In this document: one piece after another, positions 50,407 to 60,400 of the stretch | Layout: every line of letters starts with the position of its first letter | Numbering within the stretch: position 1 is the stretch's first letter | From: UBA12474 sp964549625 | GTDB taxonomy: Bacteria; Babelota; Babeliae; Babelales; Babelaceae | Length of the DNA: 64,000 nucleotides | Direction: 5' to 3' | Assembly: GCA_964549625.1 (NCBI GenBank) | Contig: CAZJVA010000001.1 | Span: 62,001-126,000, forward strand | Translations under genes and position numbers: made by a program | Notes under the pieces: generated by a model | Databases searched by the model: none | What the model saw: the letters and a program-made list of their open reading frames with translations, nothing else | What the model was told of the DNA's origin: nothing

Positions 50407-53400
50407 GTGAAGATACGAAATATTCTGCTAGTTTTAGCAGTTTTTGCAGGTGTTGTAGCTGCTGAGCAACAGGTCTACTCAGGCTTATCTATTGATGAAG
50501 AAATTCGGGAATTGCAGATTGATGTGGACGTAGTTGAGCAAATGCGCGACGCTTCCTCGGTTGATTTTGCGATTCCTGGTCTGGGAACGGTTCGACTTAC
50601 TGCAGCTGTTTTGGAGGATGGTTCGTCACATTTTCAAGGAGATTTTCCTGTTGCAGGTGAAGCGGTAGCCTTGGGTCTGTTGCAGATAGATTCAGGTGTT
50701 TTTCAGTTGTTACCTGATGGAGCTCTTTCTTATACGGGGAAAGGCACTATTGCCGGCCATGAGGTTAGCCTTGGGTTGACTCGGTTGTTGTTTTTAACCG
50801 AAGAGGATAAGGCGCGCGAAGGGAAAAAAGATTCAGGGCCTTCTCCGTTAATGGCTATTAAAGAAGCGGTATTTTCTCTGCGTTCTGAAATTGGATTTTT
50901 TACTATTAATGTCGGTGAGAATGTTCTGTTTCAAGTACAGGAAGCGCAGTTGATATTTGAATATCAAAAGACACCGCACATTAAATTTTTTATTGATATC
51001 GGTGGTCAGCGTGTCGAGGCAAAAATTGCTGTTCGTCTTAATGATCCGATGGTTGAGGTTGCGTTAACAGGCGAAGAATTTGACCCTTTTCTTTTGGTTC
51101 CTCAAGGCCGTGAATTATTACAGGGTTTGCCAGTAAATACACTGCGTTTTTCGGGGAAAGTCGAGTTAAGTACCGCTGATGGTATTTCGGTTGAGGGAAG
51201 GCTTTTTGACGCAAAAGGTACTGTGGGCTGGAATATAAGCCCATTTCCAGAGCAACCAGTTGTATTGGAGGCGTTGCGCCTTTCTATCGATACAAAACTG
51301 CGGCCAGCAATAGAAGCTACGGGTAGTGCGCTTGGTTCTAAAGTGGTTTTTAAAGGGGCCTTAGAGGATGAATTAGGATTGGTGTTGGATGCTGAAGTTG
51401 CGGTTGAACGTCTTGAGACGCATGTGCCCTGGATGTCTTCTGAAGTTGTGGGTGCATTAGGGTTTGCAGGCAATTTACGGTGGTCTGCAGGGCAAGGGTT
51501 TGAGTTGATGGGCGCCCTTTCTAGCTCAACAAAAACGCTATCTTTATGGGGGGTTGCTCTGCGTGAGGCGGCGGTTGATGTTAATTTAACGCAACGGCGT
51601 GCAGATATTAGTGGGTTGTTTTCAGTTTTTGATCTTGATGCGCGCGCCTTTTTTTCTTTAGAGTTTGGCTCAGAGGTTTTATTAACGTGTTCTGCAGAGC
51701 TTGTTAATCAAGATTTGGAAGAGTGGAGTCCGCCATCACTGGCCGAATTTGTTGGCAACGGCTCCGTCTTGGCCCCATTTATATTTAGAAAATTGGGTAT
51801 TCTTGTCGGGTTAGAGGCGAGCAAGCGTCCGGTTCGGGCGTTAAAAAAAGTTTTGAACAGCGCAAATCAGGATAAAAAAACAACGATTCCTCTATCTTCA
51901 AGTAAAAAAATATCGCTATTTTTTGCTGTTGAAGGTGAAGCGGTTATTATGGGGCAGCTTTGTCGGTCAGTCGCAATGGTGCAACAGGCTTCTAAGTTTG
52001 GGTTTTTGATTTTAGCTGAGCCTGTTGGTTCTTTCAGTTTAGCCCGGGCTTTTCCTGAGGTTTTTGCATACCGTCCGGATGAAGATACTATTCTTACGCA
52101 GTACTTAAAAAATGTAATTGGTGGCGCAGCGTTATCTGATGTATCGCTTGTTCTGAGCTCGCTAAAAGATATAGAAGAAGGGGTAGAGCCGGGAGTAAAC
52201 ATAACGGGTGCGGCCACATATGCGGCTGACCCACGAGAAAACCCTCTCTTTAAGCCTTTTTTTAGTAAAGATTCGGCGTTTCTTGCATTTAAAAAGGATG
52301 GCGATAAAGGTATTGGGTTATCTGTAGCCGCACTCGTAGATCCTATTAATTTTAAAAACAGTGTTTTTAAGAGCACTGTCAGCAGCGGTGATTATGGATT
52401 GTTTTTGAACTTGCCAAACGTTGAAGAGGTGGGGCTGAAGCAGTTGGCATTGCATGCTGATTTTTATCCGTTTGCGGCAGAAGTTGCAGTTGTAGGCAGT
52501 TGCTTGTATGTGGCCGAAAAGGCTGCGCAGCCAATGAAGATTGCGCTTGAAGCATCCGCTAATTTGGTCGATGTCGGCGGTTCGATAAGTGCTGCAGGGG
52601 ACTTTGATGTAGCAGCGTTTTTGCCTCTTGTTATGGGGCGTTCGATTCGAGATACCCTGAGCCAGCGGATTATTTTGCGTGACGGTGCCTTTGAGTTTAA
52701 GACAACGTGGGTTGCAATAGCATCGTTACTAGAGGCTGTGGGTTCGGCTATTCCTACGCTCGGGGTTGGAACTGTGTTAGGCGGAATAGCATTTCTTGTT
52801 TCCAGTATTTCGTCATTGGGTTTATCGGGAGAAGTAGAGATTGGACAGCTTGATGATCCGCTGCGAGGTCGGTTTGTTTTTAAAGGTGGAGTGGATGTCT
52901 CTGAGTTGATTTTTGAAATTTTAGGGGAAAAGCCCGGCGGATTCAATTCACTTGTTTGCTTTCTTTTTGACATGCTTTTATATATTGTAACCTTCGGAAA
53001 AAAAGATCTGATTTTACCTGATATGCGTGATCTGCAAGCAAAAATTGCACAACTTGTACCGCTTGATATCGAGAAGTTTTACCTTAAGTTTGTTCCATTG
53101 GGTACGCGGATAGGTGAGGCTGTCGTACCCTTTGGTATGGGGGGTAGCTTGCATCTCAAGCTCTTTGATAAGTTTCTGGGGGCTGATCTCATGCTTGATT
53201 CGCAAGGGGCGTATTTGCTTGCGTATGTAGATCCAATCGATTTGTGGGGATTGTATCGTCTAAGCCCTTCAAAGACAATAGGCCAGGCAGCTCAGGCAAT
53301 AGAAGAAAAATACCAGGCTTGGGGATTAAATCTACTTACTTCTCAAAAGGAGCGTTCAAAAAAAATTGCCATTGAAGCGAGTGCACACTTAGAAAAGAGC

Positions 53401-54291
53401 TTTACGATAGGTACTGATTTTGATGTGCGTGTTGCAGATTCGATTGGTGGAAGCGTGCGTGCTCGATTGGGGTTGAGCGGCCTAGACTTACAGGGGGATT
53501 TTAGTGTTAAAATACCTGAGTTGGCACAGTTGTTTGGCGTTCAAGATGGTGAACTGAAGCTTTGGCTAAAAGGTACGCAGGTTGATTTAGATAACCCATT
53601 GCTCTTACTTCAGCAGTTGCATCCTAAAAATATCGGGCTTGAGATTGGCTTTGAAGATACCCTCAAGAATGCTTTTGTTGGCACTATAAATGGAATTTTA
53701 AAAGGTGTTGAAGAGCGTTTAAATCTAGCAATCAATACTTTGATTGCGGGTGCCTTAACGCACACGAAAAAACAGCAATTGTTTCAAGCAGAAGAGTTGG
53801 TAAAGGCCTATTGTGAGGAAGCTGCACGAGATGGCCGTTTTGCGGCACGTTGTTTAGATGCGCAAAAAAATCTTGCCGTACTTCAGGCGAGGGATTTTAT
53901 TCTTGATCGATTGGATGATGTAGGGCTTGCGGTAGTCCCAGAGGCTCTCAAATTAGCCCTTGAAACATTGAAGGCTATCGGGGCTGGGACATTGCATGGG
54001 GGTCGCTGGACTCTTGCAAGTTTGCAGTCAATTTTTTCTATTGAGCAAATTGTGTGGCGGGGAACGCTTCAAGATCTTTCGCAAGGGAGAATACCTGGTT
54101 TTGATGTAAAAGTTAGGGTGTTGGGTACAGAGCTTGTTCTCAAGAAAGTCGGAATGTTTGATTTTACTAAAAGTCCTCGTGAATGGTTAGAGCGTTTTGC
54201 GATGGATGTTGCGCAGATAGTTGTTCAAAAAATCATGGAACCATTTGGGGAGTTGATTCCACCGATTGCTTTTTCCGGGGAGGCTGTATAA
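50407..54291 (+). CDS. Giant exported protein A (first of three tandem paralogues)
   Basis: Not recognised. A 1294-residue protein with signal peptide (IRNILLVLAVFAGVVAAE) and GGAG upstream of a GTG start at 50407. The N-terminal 400 residues are beta-rich with short duplicated units (FQGDFPV, LSYTGKG, FSGKVELSTADGISVEGRLFDA) also seen in protein C. The C-terminal half is shared with B and C. It has a hydrophobic segment near 750-800 (GSAIPTLGVGTVLGGIAFLVS), FYLKFVPLGTRIGEA, GADLMLDSQGAYL, and a helical region with two cysteines 13 apart. Near residue 1218 is VWRGTLQDLSQGRIPGFDV. Beta-rich repeats with a hydrophobic centre resemble the general style of lipid-transfer proteins, but I have no family match. 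The stop codon overlaps the ATG of protein B. Confidence 0.8.
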   Translation: MKIRNILLVLAVFAGVVAAEQQVYSGLSIDEEIRELQIDVDVVEQMRDASSVDFAIPGLGTVRLTAAVLEDGSSHFQGDFPVAGEAVALGLLQIDSGVFQLLPDGALSYTGKGTIAGHEVSLGLTRLLFLTEEDKAREGKKDSGPSPLMAIKEAVFSLRSEIGFFTINVGENVLFQVQEAQLIFEYQKTPHIKFFIDIGGQRVEAKIAVRLNDPMVEVALTGEEFDPFLLVPQGRELLQGLPVNTLRFSGKVELSTADGISVEGRLFDAKGTVGWNISPFPEQPVVLEALRLSIDTKLRPAIEATGSALGSKVVFKGALEDELGLVLDAEVAVERLETHVPWMSSEVVGALGFAGNLRWSAGQGFELMGALSSSTKTLSLWGVALREAAVDVNLTQRRADISGLFSVFDLDARAFFSLEFGSEVLLTCSAELVNQDLEEWSPPSLAEFVGNGSVLAPFIFRKLGILVGLEASKRPVRALKKVLNSANQDKKTTIPLSSSKKISLFFAVEGEAVIMGQLCRSVAMVQQASKFGFLILAEPVGSFSLARAFPEVFAYRPDEDTILTQYLKNVIGGAALSDVSLVLSSLKDIEEGVEPGVNITGAATYAADPRENPLFKPFFSKDSAFLAFKKDGDKGIGLSVAALVDPINFKNSVFKSTVSSGDYGLFLNLPNVEEVGLKQLALHADFYPFAAEVAVVGSCLYVAEKAAQPMKIALEASANLVDVGGSISAAGDFDVAAFLPLVMGRSIRDTLSQRIILRDGAFEFKTTWVAIASLLEAVGSAIPTLGVGTVLGGIAFLVSSISSLGLSGEVEIGQLDDPLRGRFVFKGGVDVSELIFEILGEKPGGFNSLVCFLFDMLLYIVTFGKKDLILPDMRDLQAKIAQLVPLDIEKFYLKFVPLGTRIGEAVVPFGMGGSLHLKLFDKFLGADLMLDSQGAYLLAYVDPIDLWGLYRLSPSKTIGQAAQAIEEKYQAWGLNLLTSQKERSKKIAIEASAHLEKSFTIGTDFDVRVADSIGGSVRARLGLSGLDLQGDFSVKIPELAQLFGVQDGELKLWLKGTQVDLDNPLLLLQQLHPKNIGLEIGFEDTLKNAFVGTINGILKGVEERLNLAINTLIAGALTHTKKQQLFQAEELVKAYCEEAARDGRFAARCLDAQKNLAVLQARDFILDRLDDVGLAVVPEALKLALETLKAIGAGTLHGGRWTLASLQSIFSIEQIVWRGTLQDLSQGRIPGFDVKVRVLGTELVLKKVGMFDFTKSPREWLERFAMDVAQIVVQKIMEPFGELIPPIAFSGEAV

Positions 54292-57200
54292 TGCGTTGGT
54301 TCGAACGGAATATTGGTTTTCTTGCGGCGTTGTTGTTGGTTAGTGCAATCAGTCCCACATGGTCTTTTACACAAGAAAAAAGCGTGCTGGATGATTTTGT
54401 TAGTCAGTCCGTTGCATCACTTTTTCCAGAGGTTAAGTTGGCTGCGGATTTAGGGAACCTTCTGTTTTCGGGTTCGCGCTCATACAAAGATTCAACATTA
54501 TCTCTACTCAAGGGAACACTCGATACGACTTCAGCCGATGTTTTTGGGTTGAATTTACGCGATGTTACTGTTTTGTACTCAAAAAAACATCAACTTTTGA
54601 TGATTGCTGGTTTTGGGGCTTGTAGTGGGTTATTGTTTAAGGTTGAGTTCCGTATTTCGCTTGCTTTGGAGCCTGAATATCGGGTTGCATTTAGCATACA
54701 GGATGATACTGTTTCTTTTCAGCAATTGATGCCACAATCAATTGGTTCGCTAATAGCGGATTTTGGTGTTGATTCTCAAAGTCTGCGCTTGCAGGCTGTT
54801 GTTCTCAGTGATGCCGACCTTGTTAGTGAAATAGCTCCATCTATATTTGATTCAGTCCACATGGAACATCAAGTCCAAAGATTGCTTGCTGGCGATAGTA
54901 CGAGCAAGATGGTCTTATTTCCTGCTCTTTTGGGGACAGGAGATGCCTTTGGGGTTGCCTGCAGGATGGCATTAATTTGTTTTAATGGCAAATTAGCGCA
55001 ACCTGTTTTTGTTGCACAAACTCTTGGTGTGTGGAGCCTTGCGCAAGGGTTTCCGGGTCTTTTTAGTGCGGAGACTTCGACTGCAGTTATGCCCTACATA
55101 CGGCAGTTTTTAGGTGATTTTTTATGGAATTCATCTTTGTTTGTGTGCAGCGCGTATGCCGATGAAAAGAGAAGTTTGGCGAAGGGCTGTCAGGTTTTTG
55201 CCTCTAATGATTTTGTTACAGACATAAGCCAAGACCCTGTTTTGCAGAGATTTTTGCCTGATCGGCATGCATGGCCACTTTATCTTAAACAGTCAGGAAA
55301 ACAGGGAATGGCTGCACGTCTTGATTTTGTTTTTGATCCTCAGGAGCTCAAAAAAACTGACATCCATATAATTTTAGAAACGGGCGATGTAGGCTTCTTT
55401 TTGCGTTTTAATAACAAAAATGAGTTGGGGGCAAACAACCTGTTTGTCGATATTACGTTTAATCCTTTTAGTTTGCAAGCCGTGGCGCGTTGTGGGTTTG
55501 CGTATGTGGGCATTGATAATCCTATGCGTGGGGAGTTCGAGGTTCATGCAGATCAAGAACGGATTGGTTTTATCGTGAGTGGCTCTGGTGACGCAGATTA
55601 TACACGAACCCTTGAGCTTCTGCTCGGGCCTCAGCTTGTTGCATTTCTGGGGCAAAAAATTATTTTGCGTGATTTAGCTTTTGGTCTTGATGAGTCTTGG
55701 GCTTCATTGTTGGCTGCGGCTCCGACGGCTGGACTATCTTTGTTTGCGCTTTCTTCTCTGAGTCTTGCTGGGGGTATAGAGGTTGGACCTCGCATTAATC
55801 CGCTTCAAGCCTTGTTTAAATTACGCGGTGGAGTGGATTTAAGTTCTTGGCTTTTTGAGCTTTTTTATGACAGTAAAAGTAGTTGGATACCGTTAGTTCT
55901 TTTTTTAATTGATGTTTATTGGCATGTGATCACATTTGGGCAAAAAGATGTGATTGCTGCGGGGCTGCTTGATATGAATCGGATTCAGGCTTTTCTTGAG
56001 CAGTTGTTTCCGGTTATGCTCGATGGTTTTTACTGGCGCTTAGTACCGCGTGATACACGTATGGGTGGGATGACTCTGCCTTATGGGTTGGGGGGCAATG
56101 TTAGATTGCGGTCATTTGGCCAAGAACTAGGCGTTGATGTTCTTATTGATCAAACAGGAGCTCGAGCGGTAGCGTTCTTGGATTCTTTTGATTGGGGGAT
56201 CTTGTCGTTGTTTCCTTCAAAGCGGATTGGTCCTGCCGTTAAATTCTTTGAAACCGAGTATAAATCGCTGGAGGCGAGTGGTTTGAAGCTTTCAAATTGG
56301 GCTAAAAGTACAAAAGAAAAAATCGCGCTTGAGCTATTTGCCGATCCATCTGGTTTGCAAATCGGCACTAATGTCGGAATTCGGGTTGCCGATATGTTTG
56401 AAGGAGCACTTGCTGGAGTTGTTTCGCCGTATAATGTTGATATTCAGGGTCGATTGACTTTGCAGGCTCCGGGGATGTTGCAACGTCTTGGTGTTGCCGG
56501 CGATGGATTTATCTTAAATGTTTCTGGAACCACCCATGGTCTTCATGAACCTCTGGAAGTTCTTCAGGGGGGTATCGATGCATCAAAAATTATGCTTGAG
56601 GTTGAGTTTACCGATGCTTTTGGAGCCGTGGTTCAGCAAGCTATTGATACTGCATTTTCTTCGGTTACGAGCTTGGTAGAAGCGGCTGTTCAAAAGCTTA
56701 TTTCTGAGGTCTTTTCGCAAACCAATGTGAGCGAATTGCAAAAACTTCGTGAAAAGCGAGATCGTTTATGCTCTGAAAAGGGGATCTTCAATGTGGTTAA
56801 AGATCCAGTTGGGTGTGCAATTGCTGTTGCTCAAGTGAAAGCGCTTGAGGGGAAAGATTTTGCTCTTGATAAATTGGATCAGCTTGCTGGATTGCCTGAG
56901 GCGGTACGTAACGCCTTGGCGACTGTCCTGAGTATGGGTGTTCGTATTCTTGAGCATGGTGCTGTTGTGTTTGATAAAGCCGCAAAGCTCTTTGTTATAG
57001 AGCGGGTTTGGTGGCGTGGAACATTGGCGGACTTTTCACAGGGTATGTTGTCGGGTGTGACACTGAAAGGAAATATTTTTGGTATTCCGGTTGAGTTCAA
57101 GGATCTTAATTTTGATCTGTTTGCTCCTGCAAAGAGTATTTTTGCTTTGGTTAGTCAATCAATTTCGGTATTTCGTAATAACCTTGCATATCTCTTTCCG

Positions 57201-57392
57201 TTTCTTGAAGAAGAAGAATTTAGAGAGCGTCTTGATGAGGTAACGCGTCAGGCCGAAGAAGCTGCGGAGCGCCGGTGGCAGGAAGAGCTTGCGCGTGAAA
57301 AAGAAAAACAACAGATATCAGGCGAAAAACAACCTCGGTTTGATGAAACTGCGCTTTTCGCTAAGAGTTGGGACGAAATTATTGGAGCTTGA
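54291..57392 (+). CDS. Giant exported protein B (second tandem paralogue)
   Basis: Not recognised. A 1033-residue protein whose ATG shares one base with the stop of protein A, after GGGGAGG. It has a signal peptide (NIGFLAALLLVSAISPTWS). It lacks the N-terminal domain shared by A and C but keeps the middle and C-terminal modules: SLAQGFPGLFSAE (equivalent to SLARAFPEVFA in A), a hydrophobic AAPTAGLSLFALSSLSLAG, FYWRLVPRDTRMGG, a Cys-x14-Cys pair (DRLCSEKGIF to PVGCAIA) and VWWRGTLADFSQGMLSGV. It ends in a charged coiled tail (RQAEEAAERRWQEELAREKE) absent from the other two. It is probably translated from the same mRNA as A and C. Confidence 0.8.
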   Translation: MRWFERNIGFLAALLLVSAISPTWSFTQEKSVLDDFVSQSVASLFPEVKLAADLGNLLFSGSRSYKDSTLSLLKGTLDTTSADVFGLNLRDVTVLYSKKHQLLMIAGFGACSGLLFKVEFRISLALEPEYRVAFSIQDDTVSFQQLMPQSIGSLIADFGVDSQSLRLQAVVLSDADLVSEIAPSIFDSVHMEHQVQRLLAGDSTSKMVLFPALLGTGDAFGVACRMALICFNGKLAQPVFVAQTLGVWSLAQGFPGLFSAETSTAVMPYIRQFLGDFLWNSSLFVCSAYADEKRSLAKGCQVFASNDFVTDISQDPVLQRFLPDRHAWPLYLKQSGKQGMAARLDFVFDPQELKKTDIHIILETGDVGFFLRFNNKNELGANNLFVDITFNPFSLQAVARCGFAYVGIDNPMRGEFEVHADQERIGFIVSGSGDADYTRTLELLLGPQLVAFLGQKIILRDLAFGLDESWASLLAAAPTAGLSLFALSSLSLAGGIEVGPRINPLQALFKLRGGVDLSSWLFELFYDSKSSWIPLVLFLIDVYWHVITFGQKDVIAAGLLDMNRIQAFLEQLFPVMLDGFYWRLVPRDTRMGGMTLPYGLGGNVRLRSFGQELGVDVLIDQTGARAVAFLDSFDWGILSLFPSKRIGPAVKFFETEYKSLEASGLKLSNWAKSTKEKIALELFADPSGLQIGTNVGIRVADMFEGALAGVVSPYNVDIQGRLTLQAPGMLQRLGVAGDGFILNVSGTTHGLHEPLEVLQGGIDASKIMLEVEFTDAFGAVVQQAIDTAFSSVTSLVEAAVQKLISEVFSQTNVSELQKLREKRDRLCSEKGIFNVVKDPVGCAIAVAQVKALEGKDFALDKLDQLAGLPEAVRNALATVLSMGVRILEHGAVVFDKAAKLFVIERVWWRGTLADFSQGMLSGVTLKGNIFGIPVEFKDLNFDLFAPAKSIFALVSQSISVFRNNLAYLFPFLEEEEFRERLDEVTRQAEEAAERRWQEELAREKEKQQISGEKQPRFDETALFAKSWDEIIGA

Positions 57393-57417
57393 GCAGCTCC
57401 TAAAAGGGAGAAAAGCT

Positions 57418-60400
57418 ATGAAGGTTAGAAGTTTGCTTGCATTATGCACGGTGATTTTGTGTTGGTCTTTGGATGTTAGTCCCGGCGTACAGGAAGTTTA
57501 TGGGCAAACTTTTTCGCAGACGCATAGCTTGCAAGATATCGAACTTTTGCCAGAAAAAGTTTTGGCAAACAAGCCGAAACAGATACGTATTTTATTTCCT
57601 GAGGTTGGTTTTTCTCCCGAAAAAGCGGTATTGCCTGACGAAGAACTTTTGCCTGAAGTTGGCATGGTTACTCTTGATATGGAATACCGCGCGGACGGGT
57701 CGGTGTATGGCAAGGGTGACTTTCCTCAAAAAGGAAGGCTTGTTGGGACAGGGAACGTTATTTTGTTTTCTGGGAGCTTTGAGCTGAAGGATGGGCGCCT
57801 TTCATATTCAGGTAAAGGAATTTTTGGACCGATACTCATTGACGTTTCTCTTTCGCAAATGGATTTTTTAACAATTGAGGAGAAAGAATCGGTCGATACA
57901 GAAGTCGCACAAAGTCGACAGTTGATTCGTCGCCGGCAAAAGTTCTTGAGCTTTCTTGAGGAGCGACAAGAAGAGGTGCTTGCAGAGCGTGTTCGTTTAG
58001 AAGGTACTGAGCAAGCTCAAGATCGTTGGGAAGCCGAACAGGTCTCAACAGCGCTCGACGATTCTGCTTGGGATGATTTAGAAAAATTTGCGCTCTTAAG
58101 GATGTGGCATCAGTTTACTCGTGAAGAAGACATAACTGATGACTCGACAAAAGAGGACGCAGTTTTGCTAGAGAATGTTGTTCTAGTGAAACAGGCTATA
58201 TTTACGATGGTTCCGACAGAGGGAACTATCAATTTACCTGTTGGGCAGTCGCATATTTTTAAGCTCGAAAAGGCTCAGCTTGTTTGTCGGTATAAAGAAG
58301 ATCCATATATTTTTTCGCCGATAGTTTTTTTAGGGCAAAATGCTGAACTTCGCCTAACGGAGCGCCAGCTTAAAGCTACAATTCGCATACAAGATGGGTC
58401 TCTAACCGCTCTTTTGCCGCAACTGGAAGCACTGGTTCCTCAAAGTGTTTTGGCTCAGGGCCGTTTTGATGGATTGCTGCATATTTCGTTGCAAGAAGGT
58501 GTTGAGTTTCAAGGTCGGCTTTTTGATGCAAGAAATGGAAAACCGTTAGAAATTTCTCCCTTGCCTGGCATTATTCCGATTTCTCTCGATACGATACGCC
58601 TGGTTATAAAACCAACGAAAGAGTTCGCATTGCAGGCGCGATCTGAGGTTGCAGGCGTTTCGGCTGAATTTTTTGCAACAGCCAATAAAACTGATGGCTT
58701 TTTGTCGCGTATTGTGCTTCGGCCCGCCCCGGTAAGGTCCTTTATTCCTCAACTCCCAGCACAAGCTTTTGATGCACTTTTCTTTTCTGGAAAGCTTGAA
58801 TGGTCAAAAGAAGACGGTATGTTATTGCGAGGAAAATTACAACAGGAGCGAGCAGAGCAGTTTCCTTTGTGGGGTATTGTTTTTGATCATGGGGCTCTTG
58901 ATTTCAATCTTTCGGCGATGCAAGGTACGATTTTTGGGCAGTTTTCGGCCTTTGACCTCAAGGCGCGAGGAGCATTTTCTATAAGTTTGGGGAAAGATCC
59001 CCAGGTATCTTTTATGGGGGAGCTTGCTGACACTAACGTCGAATCTTGGCAGCCTGCAACACTAGAAAGTTTTTTGCAGGGCGCAAAAGAACAGGTGGCG
59101 CCCTTTGTTTTTAAACGAATAAGATTGGTCGGTGGTGTAGAGTCAGGTGCTTCGCCAGTTAAGTCGCTTCGAAATGCTTTTGATCAAGGTAAAAAGGGTG
59201 CTCACAAAGCCGGAGTTATGCCTGTTCTTGCTATGACTTCATATGTGCCAACAGGAGACTTTAGCTTTTTCTGCGCGATTATGGGTGAGGCTGTTATCTT
59301 GAATGAGCTTTGTTATGGTGCGGTTAAAGTTCAATTTGGTGGAAAGCGGTCTGGATTACTTTTATTGGCCGAGCCATCGGGAGAGTGGAGTCTAGCGCGG
59401 GGATTCCCGAAAATTTTTGCCCATGACAAGTCGGATAATTTTATTGTTGAGTATCTAAAAAATGTAGTGGGTGGTGCGGCGCTGTCTAATTTGTCCTTTG
59501 TGTTTAGTACTTTTAAGGACATTGAAACGGGGGTCGAGCGAGGCGTTAATATAATGGGTATGGTTTCTTACGAGGGAGCCTTAGAAGAAAATCCATTATT
59601 CAGGCCTTTTTTGAGCGTTAGTCATCCATTGCCTGTTTATCTTAAAAAAGATGGCCGCCGAGGAATCGGTATTACTGTTGCTATGGTCATTAATCCAATT
59701 GATATTCAAAATTCTGTGATTCGTATGGGGGTTGGGACGGGTGATGTTGGGATATTTTTCCGGCATCCCGATATGGAAGAGATAGGATTTAAGGATCTTT
59801 CAGGTGACGTCTTGTTCTACCCGTTTGCGTTGATGGGCTCGGCTAAGGTTACGATTTTATACAAAGGAGGCCATGCTGTTCGGCCTATGCGGGTAGGGAC
59901 AGAAGCTATTATAGATAAGTTTGGTGTAGGGGGCGTGATTAGTGGGGTTGGTGATGTTGACTTTGCAAAATTCTTGCCATTACTTATTGGGCCTGTTGGA
60001 GCGCAAATTTTAAATCAGACAGCTGTTTTTAGGGACTGGAGTCTCGAGTATAAAATGACTTGGGTCGCGATTATGGCCATAGTTGGTGCGATTGGCACCG
60101 CCGTTCCAACTCTTGGGATTGGTACAGTAATCGGTATCATTGCGTTCTTTTTGACGAGTATTGAGTCTTTTGGTATTTCCGGTGGTATCGAAATTGGTCA
60201 GGGCGTAGATCCTTTGCAGGCCCAGTTCTTCCTTAAGGGGGGGCTTGATGTTACCTCGTTAATCTTAGAGGTTCTCTATGAAAAGCCTGGTGGATTCTTG
60301 TCTTTAGCTATGTTCTTGGCCGATGTTTATGTTCAGATGTTTACACTGGGGATGAAGGATAAAATATTACCTGAAGAATTGCGTGATATGCGTAAGGTGC

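Noticed and set aside
51867..52376. Long antisense open frames (up to 169 codons) within giant protein A, also at 52464-52973
   Set aside because: They mirror the codon bias of the plus-strand genes, have Ser/Pro/Asn-rich shadow composition and lack ribosome sites.
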